Shown here: positions 8,719 through 17,550 of the stretch, piece after piece
Numbering within the stretch: position 1 is the first letter of the stretch
How the letters are laid out: each line of letters starts with the position of its first letter
Origin: CALCMJ01 sp964475415
GTDB lineage: Bacteria; Bacteroidota; Bacteroidia; Chitinophagales; Saprospiraceae
Length of the DNA stretch: 64,000 bases
Reading direction: 5' to 3'
Assembly (NCBI GenBank): GCA_964475415.1
Contig: CAYYWZ010000002.1
Location: forward strand, 1 to 64,000
Position numbers and translations under genes: made by a program
The notes under the pieces: generated by a model
Database searches by the model: none
The model's input: only the letters and a program-made list of their open reading frames with translations
Told to the model about the DNA's origin: nothing

Positions 8719-9249
8719 ATGTCAAAATTATTTCCAGTTGTAAATTTTAAAGAATGGATAGAGGAACACAGGCACCTGCTTAAACCTCCCGTAGGAAATA
8801 AATGTGTATGGGATGGTGGGGATTACATCGTGATGGTTGTCGGTGGACCTAATGCTAGAAAAGATTATCACCTAAACAAAACACCCGAATTTTTCTATCA
8901 GGTAGAGGGTGATATTACACTCAAGGTAATCGACGAGGGCGTGCCCAAAGATATCAATATCAAAGAAGGGGAGATCTACTTACTACCTGCTAATATTCCT
9001 CATTCTCCGCAGCGCGGACCTAATACCATAGGTCTAGTAATAGAGCAGAAAAGACCAGAAGGGATGGAGGATGGACTCGCATGGTTTTGCGAAAACTGCC
9101 ATGAAGAATTATATAGAGAGCCATTCAAATTAGGGAATATAGAGACGGATATGCCAGTTATCTTTGATAAGTATTATTCTGATCTAGCACTAAGGACTTG
9201 TGATAAGTGTGGCACGACAATGGAACCACCTGTATCTAAGTCTGCATAA
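8719..9249 (+). CDS. nbaC: 3-hydroxyanthranilate 3,4-dioxygenase
   Basis: Fe(II) cupin enzyme that cleaves 3-hydroxyanthranilate to 2-amino-3-carboxymuconate semialdehyde (ACMS). Metal ligands are visible: His51 and Glu57 in DYHLNKTPEFFYQVEGD and His95 in LLPANIPHSPQRG. The C-terminus carries the rubredoxin-like second metal site typical of bacterial enzymes, with two CxxC pairs (Cys124/Cys127 and Cys161/Cys164). 176 residues is the usual bacterial length. The ACMS product is unstable and cyclises to quinolinate if not decarboxylated; the gene for the decarboxylase follows after 8 bases, which commits the flux to catabolism. Confidence 0.96.
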   Translation: MSKLFPVVNFKEWIEEHRHLLKPPVGNKCVWDGGDYIVMVVGGPNARKDYHLNKTPEFFYQVEGDITLKVIDEGVPKDINIKEGEIYLLPANIPHSPQRGPNTIGLVIEQKRPEGMEDGLAWFCENCHEELYREPFKLGNIETDMPVIFDKYYSDLALRTCDKCGTTMEPPVSKSA

Positions 9250-9257
9250 TAAAGATT

Positions 9258-10334
9258 ATGGAAAATCGACTGAGAATAAATGGACACGGGCATCTGCTCC
9301 CAGAACCAGAACTTATTCCTTCTTTTATGAAAAACAAGGAGATTTTCTGGGTGGATGCAGATCGGAAATATATGCGTCAGCAGAATTGGTCCAGACCGAT
9401 CACAGACCCTAGTTTCTTTCTCAAAGAGAAACTAGAATGGATGGAGAAAAACAATATAGATCATGAGGTAGTACTGAATTTATCGCAATTGTATTGCAAT
9501 GGATATAGTCAACAATTAGCCAAAGATGTGATCAGGTTTCAGAATGATTTTAACGCCAGCGTCCAGGCAGATTATCCAGATAAGTTTACCACAGGTTTTG
9601 TAGTGCAGGCAGCCTACGTAGAAGATGCTTTGGTAGAGATTGAGCGATGTGTGTATAAGCATAATATGACTTTGTTATGTTTGCCAACTCATTTTGTCAA
9701 TGCGGCAGGTAAGTGGACTTCTACGGCCGATCCATCGGTGGAACCTATCTTTGAATTAGCGAATGAGTTAGGTCTTGCTATGGAGATCCATCCATACAAT
9801 GGTCCGGATATGATCAAGCTAGAAGATCAGTTTTGGAGATTTCACCTTATATGGATGTGTGCTCAGACGGCAGACCATTACCATGTATTTTCCCTCCTTA
9901 ATTATCCTCAGAAATATCCTAGACTAAGAACCTGTTACGCGCATGGAAATCAATATGCTCAGGTCAATATAGGTAGGCGAACACAGGGTTTTAATGGTAG
10001 GCCAGATCTGTTTAAGGGAGCGACAAATCCATCTGATTCACAAGCTATTTCTAATGTGTATTACGATACTCTTGTGCATGATGTACACTCACTAGAGCTG
10101 CTGATAAAAAGACAGGGGGTGTCACAAATTGTCTTGGGATTAGATGATCCGTATCCACTAGGAGAAATGGAAAATGTGATAGATAGCTATCCTGGTAAGG
10201 TGTTAGATGATGCTGTCAGTTTAGGAATTATTTCAGAAAACCAAAAAGATAATATCTGGAGTAATCATATTGTCAAATGGCTCTATGGTGACCGAACGGA
10301 ATTATTTTATAATCGAATAAAAGGAAAATCGTAG
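9258..10334 (+). CDS. 2-amino-3-carboxymuconate-6-semialdehyde decarboxylase (ACMSD)
   Basis: Zinc amidohydrolase-fold decarboxylase that turns ACMS into 2-aminomuconate 6-semialdehyde, diverting it from quinolinate and NAD. Zn ligands can be read as His10 and His12 in NGHGHLLP, His in AMEIHPYNGPD, His in TCYAHGNQYAQ and the late Asp in VLGLDDPYPLGE. The length (358) is slightly above the ~335 of characterised ACMSDs, with a longer insertion in the WVDADRKYMRQQNWSRP region. The start at 9258 follows the dioxygenase stop closely. The family includes gamma-resorcylate decarboxylases, but the immediately adjacent 3-hydroxyanthranilate dioxygenase makes ACMSD the clear assignment. Confidence 0.94.
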   Translation: MENRLRINGHGHLLPEPELIPSFMKNKEIFWVDADRKYMRQQNWSRPITDPSFFLKEKLEWMEKNNIDHEVVLNLSQLYCNGYSQQLAKDVIRFQNDFNASVQADYPDKFTTGFVVQAAYVEDALVEIERCVYKHNMTLLCLPTHFVNAAGKWTSTADPSVEPIFELANELGLAMEIHPYNGPDMIKLEDQFWRFHLIWMCAQTADHYHVFSLLNYPQKYPRLRTCYAHGNQYAQVNIGRRTQGFNGRPDLFKGATNPSDSQAISNVYYDTLVHDVHSLELLIKRQGVSQIVLGLDDPYPLGEMENVIDSYPGKVLDDAVSLGIISENQKDNIWSNHIVKWLYGDRTELFYNRIKGKS

Positions 10335-10340
10335 TCTAAG

Positions 10341-11615
10341 ATGAGTTCAGAAATAGTAAATAGTAAATCGGATTGGAAGGAACTAGATGCTGAAGATCCA
10401 TTAAAATTTTACAGAGATTTATTTCATATTCCAGTTCAGTCATCGGGTGAGGAGTATGTATATATGACAGGTAATTCGCTGGGCTTACAACCCAAGTCTG
10501 TACGTCAGTATATAGAACAAGAATTGCTAGATTGGGAAAAATTAGGAGTTGAAGGGCATTTTCATGCTAAGCATCCTTGGATGCCATACCATGAGTTTTT
10601 GACAGAATCTATGGCTAAGGTAGTCGGGGCAAAACCGATAGAGGTTGTAGTCATGAATACACTCACGACTAACCTGCATCTACTTATGGTTTCTTTCTAT
10701 AGACCTACGCCAAAAAGAAATAAAATTCTTATAGAAAGAGATGCTTTTCCTTCCGATAAGTATGCGGTAGAATCACAAATAAAATTTCATGGTTATAACC
10801 CTAAGGAATCACTTTTAGAAATTCACCCGAGAGCAGGGGAGGAGTGCATAAGAAAAGAAGATGTATTGCAATATATCGAAGAGCATGGTCAAGATATTTC
10901 TTTGGTTATGCTGGGAGGTGTAAACTACTATACTGGACAATTGTATGATCTGAAGTCCATAACTACGGCGGGACATAAGCAAGGTTGTGTAGTAGGCTTC
11001 GATCTAGCGCATGCTGCTGGGAATGTAAATTTACAACTGCATGATTCCAATGCAGATTTTGCAGCATGGTGTACCTATAAATATCTGAATGCTGGTCCTG
11101 GAAGTCTAGGTGGATGTTTTGTACATGAACGACATGCAAATAACAAAGACTTACCTCGATTCACTGGATGGTGGGGGCATAACAAATCTACTAGATTTAA
11201 CATGCGACACGATTTTGATCCTATACCAGGAGCTGAAGGATGGCAGCTGAGTAATCCTCCGATATTGTCCTTGGCAGCTATAAGGGCGTCATTAGATATT
11301 TTTTCTAGGGTCGGGATGGAAGCCCTAGTAAAAAAATCTAGGCTTTTAACAGATTATATGGAGAAAAGACTGGCTACAATTTCAGGAGATAAGGTACAAG
11401 TAATTACGCCCTCCGCGGAAGATGAACGAGGATGTCAAATATCTATTCAGGTAAAAAATGCGGACAAGAAAATTTTTGATATCATCACAAAGAAAGGAGT
11501 AATTGCAGATTGGCGAGAACCAGATGTTATCAGAGTAGCTCCAGTACCGCTGTATAATAGTTTTGGTGATGTAGAGCGATTTGTAAATATATTAAGTGAT
11601 TCTATCAATGGATAA
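10341..11615 (+). CDS. kynU: Kynureninase
   Basis: PLP-dependent hydrolase that cleaves 3-hydroxykynurenine (or kynurenine) to 3-hydroxyanthranilate (or anthranilate) and alanine. Typical features: the N-terminal YMTGNSLGLQP segment, the VMNTLTTNLHLLM cofactor region, Asp221 and His224 in GFDLAHAAGN, and the PLP Schiff-base Lys247 in AAWCTYKYLNAGPG. Length 424 is standard. Because a kynurenine 3-monooxygenase overlaps its end, 3-hydroxykynurenine is the likely substrate in vivo. Its last codons overlap the next gene by 8 bases, which suggests translational coupling. Confidence 0.97.
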   Translation: MSSEIVNSKSDWKELDAEDPLKFYRDLFHIPVQSSGEEYVYMTGNSLGLQPKSVRQYIEQELLDWEKLGVEGHFHAKHPWMPYHEFLTESMAKVVGAKPIEVVVMNTLTTNLHLLMVSFYRPTPKRNKILIERDAFPSDKYAVESQIKFHGYNPKESLLEIHPRAGEECIRKEDVLQYIEEHGQDISLVMLGGVNYYTGQLYDLKSITTAGHKQGCVVGFDLAHAAGNVNLQLHDSNADFAAWCTYKYLNAGPGSLGGCFVHERHANNKDLPRFTGWWGHNKSTRFNMRHDFDPIPGAEGWQLSNPPILSLAAIRASLDIFSRVGMEALVKKSRLLTDYMEKRLATISGDKVQVITPSAEDERGCQISIQVKNADKKIFDIITKKGVIADWREPDVIRVAPVPLYNSFGDVERFVNILSDSING

Positions 11616-12963
11616 AAAGGAAAGTGTATTAATAGTAGGTGCGGGTTTATGTGGCAGTTTACAGGCTATCATGTTAGCCCAGAAAGCTTATAAGGTCAAG
11701 TTATTTGAGAAGAGACCTGATATGCGAGACGAAGAATTAGTTGGCGGAAGATCTATCAACTTGGCCTTATCAAATAGAGGGATAAGTGCTTTGCAAAAAG
11801 TAGGTCTAGCCGAAGAAGTAAAAGCACTGTGCATACCCATGTACGGTAGGCAATTGCATCTAGCCGATGGAACGCAAAGGTTTTCAAAGTATAGCGGTAG
11901 GGATGATGAGTATATCAATTCTATTTCTAGAGAAGGGCTTAATATTTTGTTGCTAGACAAAGTGGAATCGTATTCCAATGTAGAGCTTGTCTTTGACAAT
12001 GAATGCAAAGAGATAGATCTAGAAAATGGAGAACATGTTTTTTTTGACCATATGTCTAAGACGATGGAGCATGTGTACTCGGATATTTGTTTTGGAACAG
12101 ATGGTGCTGGATCGATTGTTAGAAGAAGTATGATAGGAAAGACTACAAGCTTACTATTTGATTATTCTCAGAGTTTTCTCAGACATGGGTACAAGGAGTT
12201 AAGTATTCCGCCTGCTGAAGACGGAGGATGGAGAATAGAAAAAAATGCCCTTCATATCTGGCCTAGAGGGGCGCACATGCTGATAGCACTACCTAACCTT
12301 GATGGTAGTTTTACGGTCACCATGTTTAATCCTTACGAAGGAAAATTTGGATTCGATTCTATAAATACAGAAGAGGAAATAATGCATTACTTTAGATCTG
12401 AATTTCCGGATGTAATAGAACATATTCCTAATCTTGTGCAAGATTATAGAAATAATCCTGTAGGAACTCTGGGAACGATCAAGTGCTATCCGTGGCAGGC
12501 TTATGGAAAAAACTGTTTACTAGGAGATGCAGCACATGCGATAGTACCTTTTTATGGACAGGGGATGAATGCTTCTTTAGAAGATGTAAAAGTCTTTTCT
12601 GAATTGATGGATAAGGGTTTTGAATCATGGGGAGAATTATTGCAAAACTATCAAGACCTTAGAAAACCTAATGCAGATGCAATTGCAGATCTCGCACTGG
12701 ATAACTTCTATGAAATGAAAGATCACGTATCTCAAGTTGATTTTATACAAAAGCGAATATTAGAAATGAAGATGGAACAGCAGTATCCAGATTATTATTC
12801 TAAGTATGCCTTGGTAACTTTCAGAGAAGATCTCAGTTATCGAGAAGCGATGATTCTAGGTAGGAAACAGGATGAACTCTTGTTAGAATTATGTAAAGAC
12901 AAGGAGGCAGAAGATCTAAATCTCGATGAAGTCTATGCTAAAGTTAAAGAATTATACGAGTAG
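11608..12963 (+). CDS. kmo: Kynurenine 3-monooxygenase
   Basis: FAD-dependent aromatic hydroxylase that converts kynurenine to 3-hydroxykynurenine with NADPH and O2. It shows the FAD dinucleotide fold VLIVGAGLCGS at the N-terminus, the substrate-side GGRSINLALSNRG loop (a signature of this family) and the second FAD motif LLGDAAHAIVPFYGQGMNASLED. The open frame begins with a GTG at 11596, but the ATG at 11608 (MDKKESV) places the fold directly after the start and overlaps kynU by 8 bases, so it is preferred. Some homologues have a C-terminal membrane helix; none is obvious here. A 59-base gap separates it from the deaminase gene. Confidence 0.95.
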   Translation: MDKKESVLIVGAGLCGSLQAIMLAQKAYKVKLFEKRPDMRDEELVGGRSINLALSNRGISALQKVGLAEEVKALCIPMYGRQLHLADGTQRFSKYSGRDDEYINSISREGLNILLLDKVESYSNVELVFDNECKEIDLENGEHVFFDHMSKTMEHVYSDICFGTDGAGSIVRRSMIGKTTSLLFDYSQSFLRHGYKELSIPPAEDGGWRIEKNALHIWPRGAHMLIALPNLDGSFTVTMFNPYEGKFGFDSINTEEEIMHYFRSEFPDVIEHIPNLVQDYRNNPVGTLGTIKCYPWQAYGKNCLLGDAAHAIVPFYGQGMNASLEDVKVFSELMDKGFESWGELLQNYQDLRKPNADAIADLALDNFYEMKDHVSQVDFIQKRILEMKMEQQYPDYYSKYALVTFREDLSYREAMILGRKQDELLLELCKDKEAEDLNLDEVYAKVKELYE

Positions 12964-13022
12964 TAGAATATTCATTCATGATTCCAGAATAATTTATTTT
13001 TTACAGTAACTAAGAAAGTAAG

Positions 13023-13442
13023 ATGATGAGCAATAAAGTAATCAAGACGAGTGCACAGCCTCTAGGTAATTATCCTCATGTAAAAAGGGTAGGAGATTTT
13101 ATCTACGTATCAGGAACGAGCAGTAGAAGATCTGACAATACGCACGTGGGTGTACACATAGATAAGGATGGAAATATTACACTAGATATAAAGGAACAGA
13201 CGGAAGCGGTTATTAAAAATATAGATACACTACTTAAGAGCATGGGTGCAGGAATAGAGGATGTCATAGATATTGGAACCTATCTTGTGGACATGAAAGA
13301 TTTTAAAGGATACAACGAGGTCTATGGTCAGTTTTTTAATTCGGAAACAGGCCCTACTCGGACAACAGTTGCCGTCCATCAGTTACCGCATAAGAATTTA
13401 TTGATCGAGATAAAGGCAATAGCCTATAAACCATTGTCATGA
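13023..13442 (+). CDS. RidA/YjgF-family 2-aminomuconate deaminase
   Basis: Small trimeric-type RidA fold protein, here most likely the deaminase that hydrolyses 2-aminomuconate to 4-oxalocrotonate and ammonia (AmnD/NbaF role). Recognisable parts are PLGNYPHVKRVGDFIYVSG at the start, the EQTEAVIKNIDTLLKSMG helix and the GPTRTTVAVHQLPHKNLLIEIKAIA end with the conserved Arg and Glu of the family. A generic enamine/imine deaminase would look very similar, so the specific substrate rests on the operon. Two adjacent ATGs (13023 and 13026) can serve as the start. It is the last gene of the operon. Confidence 0.88.
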   Translation: MMSNKVIKTSAQPLGNYPHVKRVGDFIYVSGTSSRRSDNTHVGVHIDKDGNITLDIKEQTEAVIKNIDTLLKSMGAGIEDVIDIGTYLVDMKDFKGYNEVYGQFFNSETGPTRTTVAVHQLPHKNLLIEIKAIAYKPLS

Positions 13443-13541
13443 TTTTTTCAGGTAATTTTTCCAGATCAATTTTTAAAATATAATCCAAGATTACATCTTT
13501 GTTAGACCGTTGCAAAAGTTATTTAAAAATTATACACAATA

Positions 13542-13628
13542 GCATATAATTTTTACTTAAAACATAAGATTATATGCATTTGCGCATAATATTTTACGTA
13601 TCTCTATATTTATATGCAAATACATATA
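13542..13628. promoter_or_regulatory. Cluster of ATATGC half-sites in the 333-bp gap before the sorted giant protein
   Basis: The stretch 13443-13775 has no gene. It holds GCATATAAT (13542) mirrored by ATTATATGC (13569), a TATGC-N6-GCATA palindrome (13573-13588) and TATATG-N6-CATATA (13611-13628). Four or more copies of one half-site in 87 bases suggest a regulator-binding array; the regulator is unknown. Confidence 0.35.
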
Positions 13629-13723
13629 AAAAACACTTGATAGATAAGGTCTTCATCCAGAGAACTAAATCTATTATCTTATCGTTTCTTAGGTATGATC
13701 CGAAAGAAAAATATCATCGTAGG

Positions 13724-13741
13724 CAACTATTACAATAGTTG
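13724..13741. promoter_or_regulatory. Perfect inverted repeat CAACTATT-N2-AATAGTTG
   Basis: Eight-bp arms with a 2-base centre, ending 34 bases before the ATG at 13776. The short spacer fits a dimeric protein site better than an RNA hairpin. Confidence 0.4.
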
Positions 13742-13775
13742 TATGCTCAATTAGATAGGACAAATCAATACGGAA

Positions 13776-16700
13776 ATGAAAAATTTATACTTTTTACTGT
13801 TTGCCCTATTTACGATAAATAATGCGCATACCCAATGCGAAATCAATATTGCCGAAGATCAATTAATATGTACGACAACTTACAGTGCTCAGCTGGCTCC
13901 TAGTCCACTTGGCGGATTCTGGACCTATGAATGCGAGGACGGTGATGGCTTAGTAGAGATGACAGACTTTGGAGGCGGTGCTGTACGATTTGTTTTTTCA
14001 GAATGTGGTATATATAAGTTAGTTTACCATTTTGAAATACCAGGCATATGCGAAAACACGGATACCTTAACCTTATATGTAGAAGATCCCAGTACAAGAC
14101 AAATAACAAATAATACGGATACAGGTTTGACCTATGGTCCAATCAATTGTCATCAAGGAGCTATAGTTCCATGTGAATATGCTGTAACGATAGGCGGAGA
14201 AGATCCTCCAGTTCCTGAATGGGAAATCTGTACAATGAGTACCTGTGCCACTGCGATTTATACGCCTGAGGCAACACCAGACCCTGATGATTCTTGTGCA
14301 GCCTTAGATATAGATGTTACCACATCAGGAGTTACAACATCAACCACTTCTTGTTGGTCAGGAACCCAAGATGCTTTTTTAGATGTAGCATTGGAGTCAG
14401 GTGATGTTATAGATAATGATTTTTTAGAATTCTTAGATTCTCTAGTTTTAGATAATTTTTTAGATATAGGTCAAGGGTGTGAGATTCCAAGTAAGTGCTT
14501 TGTTCCTGATGCAAGTTGTATAGATAGCATCACATACGATTCTTTATATCTTGAGATACCTGTACATCTAGGAGGAAATTGGAACTATTTATCTATGGAA
14601 GCTGGACTAGATACTTTACAGTTGATGGATAGTACCATTATAATCTTGAATGGCCAAGAATATCTTTTTGTAATAGATCCAGGAGCAGATTACTATGGCC
14701 CAGAAGATATCGAATTTTCTATTTTTAGATGGATAAACGATACACCTTTTCCAGCAGAAGGTTATTTAGAGATGCAATTACTCTGGACAGAAAATTGGAC
14801 TTTTGATTCCTTGCTTACACTAGATCCTACGGTGCACTATAAGGATTCACTAGCTTGTGAAACTTGTAATGGATCATTTAATGTTTCGTTATTTGACATA
14901 CCTGAAATTCCTGAATATCCTTGTGGACCGATAACCATAGGCATGGGAGGTGGATGTGAGTGTGTAGATATGTTTCTCCAGACTAGTGGCAATGATATAA
15001 TAGATTGTTATAATCCATGCGCAATACTAGATGCTACTGGAGGAAGTAATGAAGATTTTGTTATTTTTTGGGAGGATGAATTTGGTAATGTATTTAACGA
15101 AAGTAACATTTCAGTATGTCAGCCTGGAACTTATATAGCCACCTTGCTTACTACGGAATCTGGTTGCACTATAAGTGAATCTTTTACTGTATTTGACGAA
15201 TTAGATTTCCCATTTTTTAGTTTTAATCCATCAGAGGTGTCGATTTCTGCCCAAAGTCCTTGCGTTACCTTAGAACCAGATTTGCAAGATCAGAGTTTTT
15301 ATGATTATAATTGGTCTGGACCTAATGGTTTTTCTTCTAGTGATTTTAACCCTAGTGTATGCGAAGAAGGTGTCTACACTCTACAAGTTATAAATGTCTT
15401 TAATGGATGTGATTTCTCTGCTAGTATAACTGTAATCATGGAAACAATTATCAATCAAGATATAAGTCAAACTGTTTGTGAGGGAACCTGTTTTAATTTA
15501 TTAGGAATAGATTACTGCGACGAAGATGTGTACTTTATTATCGTGGATGAATTTAATACCATCACCCTAGACCTTACTGTAGAAGCTCAGCCTAGCCTTG
15601 GGTTAATAGAAACTATATGTCAAGGAGAATCTATCATGATCGGTGGTGTGACATATGATGAGACAGGGATGTATCAGCTTAGTTTAGATGCAGTAACGGG
15701 ATGTGATACCTTAGTAGATTTGAACTTAGAAGTACTGGAAAATCCTACCTTAGAAATAGAAAGATCTCTATGTCAAAATGAGGATATTATAATTAATGGA
15801 GTAATCTATACGGAAGCAGGTTTGTATGATGATGTGTTTTTTTCGAATCAGTCTTGTGATACAATAGTAACCATTAATATAGTATCAGAATTGAGTCCAT
15901 TTTTATTATTAGAGGAGGAAATATGTCAAGGAGATACTTACACGATAGGAGGAGAAGCTTTTACTGCAACAGGAAGTTATGATCTTAATCTAGCTGCTGT
16001 ATCTGGTTGTGATACCATAGTAGAACTCGAGTTATTAGTGCTACCACTAAATACTAGGAGTGAAGCCATTACACTATGTAGTAATGAATCGATTGCCATA
16101 GGAGACACCCTTATTACAACGCCAGGTGATTACAATATCTTATTGGCATCGCAAGAAGGTTGTGATACGATGCTTAATCTTTTTGTAGAAGAAGAACCAT
16201 TTATTATGGCAGAGAGAGAAGTGATATTTTGTGGAGAAGATACTTTACAGATTGGGAATGTGCTCATCGTAGAAGAAGGAACTTATACGATTATCATTCC
16301 TTCATCTACATCTTGTGATACCAGTCTTATGCTCACAGTAATAGAACCAGATGATATAGAGGTGGAAGAAGATCTCACCATAGAAGTATGCGGCGTAGAA
16401 GATCTGGTTATAGATGCGGGTGTATTATCTTCTGAGGAAAATCTAAGCTACCTCTGGAGTACAGGAGAAACCGTTTCTAGCATAGATATAAGTACAAGAG
16501 GAAATTATTTTGTTTCTATTTCCAATGGGTGCAGTGAATCCGTCAGATCCATAGAGGTAATAAATACGGTGACTGCTTCGGAAGAAAGGGTCTACGAGCC
16601 TAATATATTTTCTCCTAATAATGATGGTATAAATGATGAATTTATGCTTTTCGCAGGTGATCCAGTTGAAGCCTATAATTTAATAATTTATGACCGATGG

Positions 16701-16871
16701 GGTAATCAGGTATTCTCTAATAGTAATCCTGAGATAGGGTGGAACGGCAATTACAAAAACAATAGGGCAGCTCCAGGTACTTATATATGGTTTGCTACTT
16801 TCAGTACGAGGAGGTGTGATGATTCATTGCAGGAGATCCAACTTTCTGGTAGCGTAACGATTGTACTATAG
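13776..16871 (+). CDS. Large secreted repeat protein with type-B (CHU_C) T9SS sorting domain
   Basis: Cell-surface or secreted protein exported by the type IX system. It has a signal peptide (MKNLYFLLFALFTINNAHTQ), a Cys-rich acidic N-terminal half with PKD/Ig-like segments, then from ~560 to ~860 at least five ~60-70-residue repeats of the form ICQGESIMIGG ... YDLNLAAVSGCDTIVELEL, each with one Cys early and a G-CDT motif late. The last ~95 residues are a gliding-motility-associated C-terminal domain (EPNIFSPNNDGINDEF ... YDRWGNQVF ... GNYKNNRAAPGTYIW), the type-B sorting signal. The paired cysteines may form disulfides in each repeat. No catalytic motif was seen; adhesion or surface structure is the likeliest role. 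Confidence 0.85.
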   Translation: MKNLYFLLFALFTINNAHTQCEINIAEDQLICTTTYSAQLAPSPLGGFWTYECEDGDGLVEMTDFGGGAVRFVFSECGIYKLVYHFEIPGICENTDTLTLYVEDPSTRQITNNTDTGLTYGPINCHQGAIVPCEYAVTIGGEDPPVPEWEICTMSTCATAIYTPEATPDPDDSCAALDIDVTTSGVTTSTTSCWSGTQDAFLDVALESGDVIDNDFLEFLDSLVLDNFLDIGQGCEIPSKCFVPDASCIDSITYDSLYLEIPVHLGGNWNYLSMEAGLDTLQLMDSTIIILNGQEYLFVIDPGADYYGPEDIEFSIFRWINDTPFPAEGYLEMQLLWTENWTFDSLLTLDPTVHYKDSLACETCNGSFNVSLFDIPEIPEYPCGPITIGMGGGCECVDMFLQTSGNDIIDCYNPCAILDATGGSNEDFVIFWEDEFGNVFNESNISVCQPGTYIATLLTTESGCTISESFTVFDELDFPFFSFNPSEVSISAQSPCVTLEPDLQDQSFYDYNWSGPNGFSSSDFNPSVCEEGVYTLQVINVFNGCDFSASITVIMETIINQDISQTVCEGTCFNLLGIDYCDEDVYFIIVDEFNTITLDLTVEAQPSLGLIETICQGESIMIGGVTYDETGMYQLSLDAVTGCDTLVDLNLEVLENPTLEIERSLCQNEDIIINGVIYTEAGLYDDVFFSNQSCDTIVTINIVSELSPFLLLEEEICQGDTYTIGGEAFTATGSYDLNLAAVSGCDTIVELELLVLPLNTRSEAITLCSNESIAIGDTLITTPGDYNILLASQEGCDTMLNLFVEEEPFIMAEREVIFCGEDTLQIGNVLIVEEGTYTIIIPSSTSCDTSLMLTVIEPDDIEVEEDLTIEVCGVEDLVIDAGVLSSEENLSYLWSTGETVSSIDISTRGNYFVSISNGCSESVRSIEVINTVTASEERVYEPNIFSPNNDGINDEFMLFAGDPVEAYNLIIYDRWGNQVFSNSNPEIGWNGNYKNNRAAPGTYIWFATFSTRRCDDSLQEIQLSGSVTIVL

Positions 16872-17278
16872 GCTTAACGTGAGAATGAAGGTTTTTGATA
16901 ACTTTGCAATATTTGATACCTCTTAACTTTATCTATAACGCTTATGGTTATAGGAATATTGATAGTCATGCTAGAGCTCTGGTTTCTCGATAATTTATTC
17001 ATGTATCTTAGCATCATTACTTAGTTCTAGAGTCAGGTAAGACTAAAGTATAGGATTTCGTTAGATTTTCACTAGTTATGAATTCGGAAAGTTCTCCAAA
17101 GGGAAGAATTAAAATACTGTATAATCATTTTTTTCGAAATATAATATTGATTTTTTATTTAATTGCCTTGTCTTGCAATTTTTTGTACTATTCTTGTGTT
17201 ATATATTATTAGTGATCGGTGTAAAAGCATAGGTTATATGCTCTGATCGACCTTTAATTAAATGAAAAAAGATACATT
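16872..17278. other. 407-bp intergenic stretch with few signals
   Basis: No gene is supported. There is a TAACTTTG element at 16899-16906 that resembles a Bacteroidota -7 box, and a 6-bp hairpin AGCATA/TATGCT at about 17227-17243 just before the small protein. A leader for that gene is possible; nothing else is visible. Confidence 0.3.
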
Positions 17279-17500
17279 ATGGCAAGAAAGAAGAAGTTTG
17301 ATTATGGAAAAAGTTTCTATTATTTCGAAATAAGAAATGGGGGAATAGGTTCTATTACCATCAAGAGAAAAATCAAAGACGAAGCTGTATACAGCTTTCT
17401 AAACTATAAAAGAATAGGTAAAAATATAGAGTGGTTAGGAAAGTGGGACGGTAAGAAATTTATCGAAGATAAAGCTCCGGAATTAACGGAAGCAAACTAA
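17279..17500 (+). CDS. Small basic protein, unknown function
   Basis: 73-residue soluble protein, Lys/Arg-rich at the start (MARKKKFDYGKSF) and acidic at the end (EDKAPELTEAN). It has no signal peptide, membrane segment or recognised motif. The pattern of alternating aromatic and polar residues (FYYFEIRNGGIGSITIKRK, then WLGKWDGKKF) suggests a small beta-rich fold. It is followed 22 bases later by a good terminator and preceded by a long leader, so it is its own transcription unit. I do not recognise the family. The clear start, AT-rich upstream region and terminator make it a credible gene. Confidence 0.65.
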   Translation: MARKKKFDYGKSFYYFEIRNGGIGSITIKRKIKDEAVYSFLNYKRIGKNIEWLGKWDGKKFIEDKAPELTEAN

Positions 17501-17522
17501 AACTTATTCAAATATAAAATAT

Positions 17523-17550
17523 AAAGGAGTTCATACGAGCTCCTTTTTTT
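17523..17550. terminator. Rho-independent terminator between convergent genes
   Basis: Stem AAAGGAG/CTCCTTT with a 10-base loop and a 7-T run on the plus strand. An A-run on the other side makes it usable in both directions, for the small protein and for the response regulator. Confidence 0.75.

Noticed and set aside
9200..9412. 70-codon frame across the dioxygenase/decarboxylase junction
   Set aside because: It is out of frame with two well-supported enzymes.
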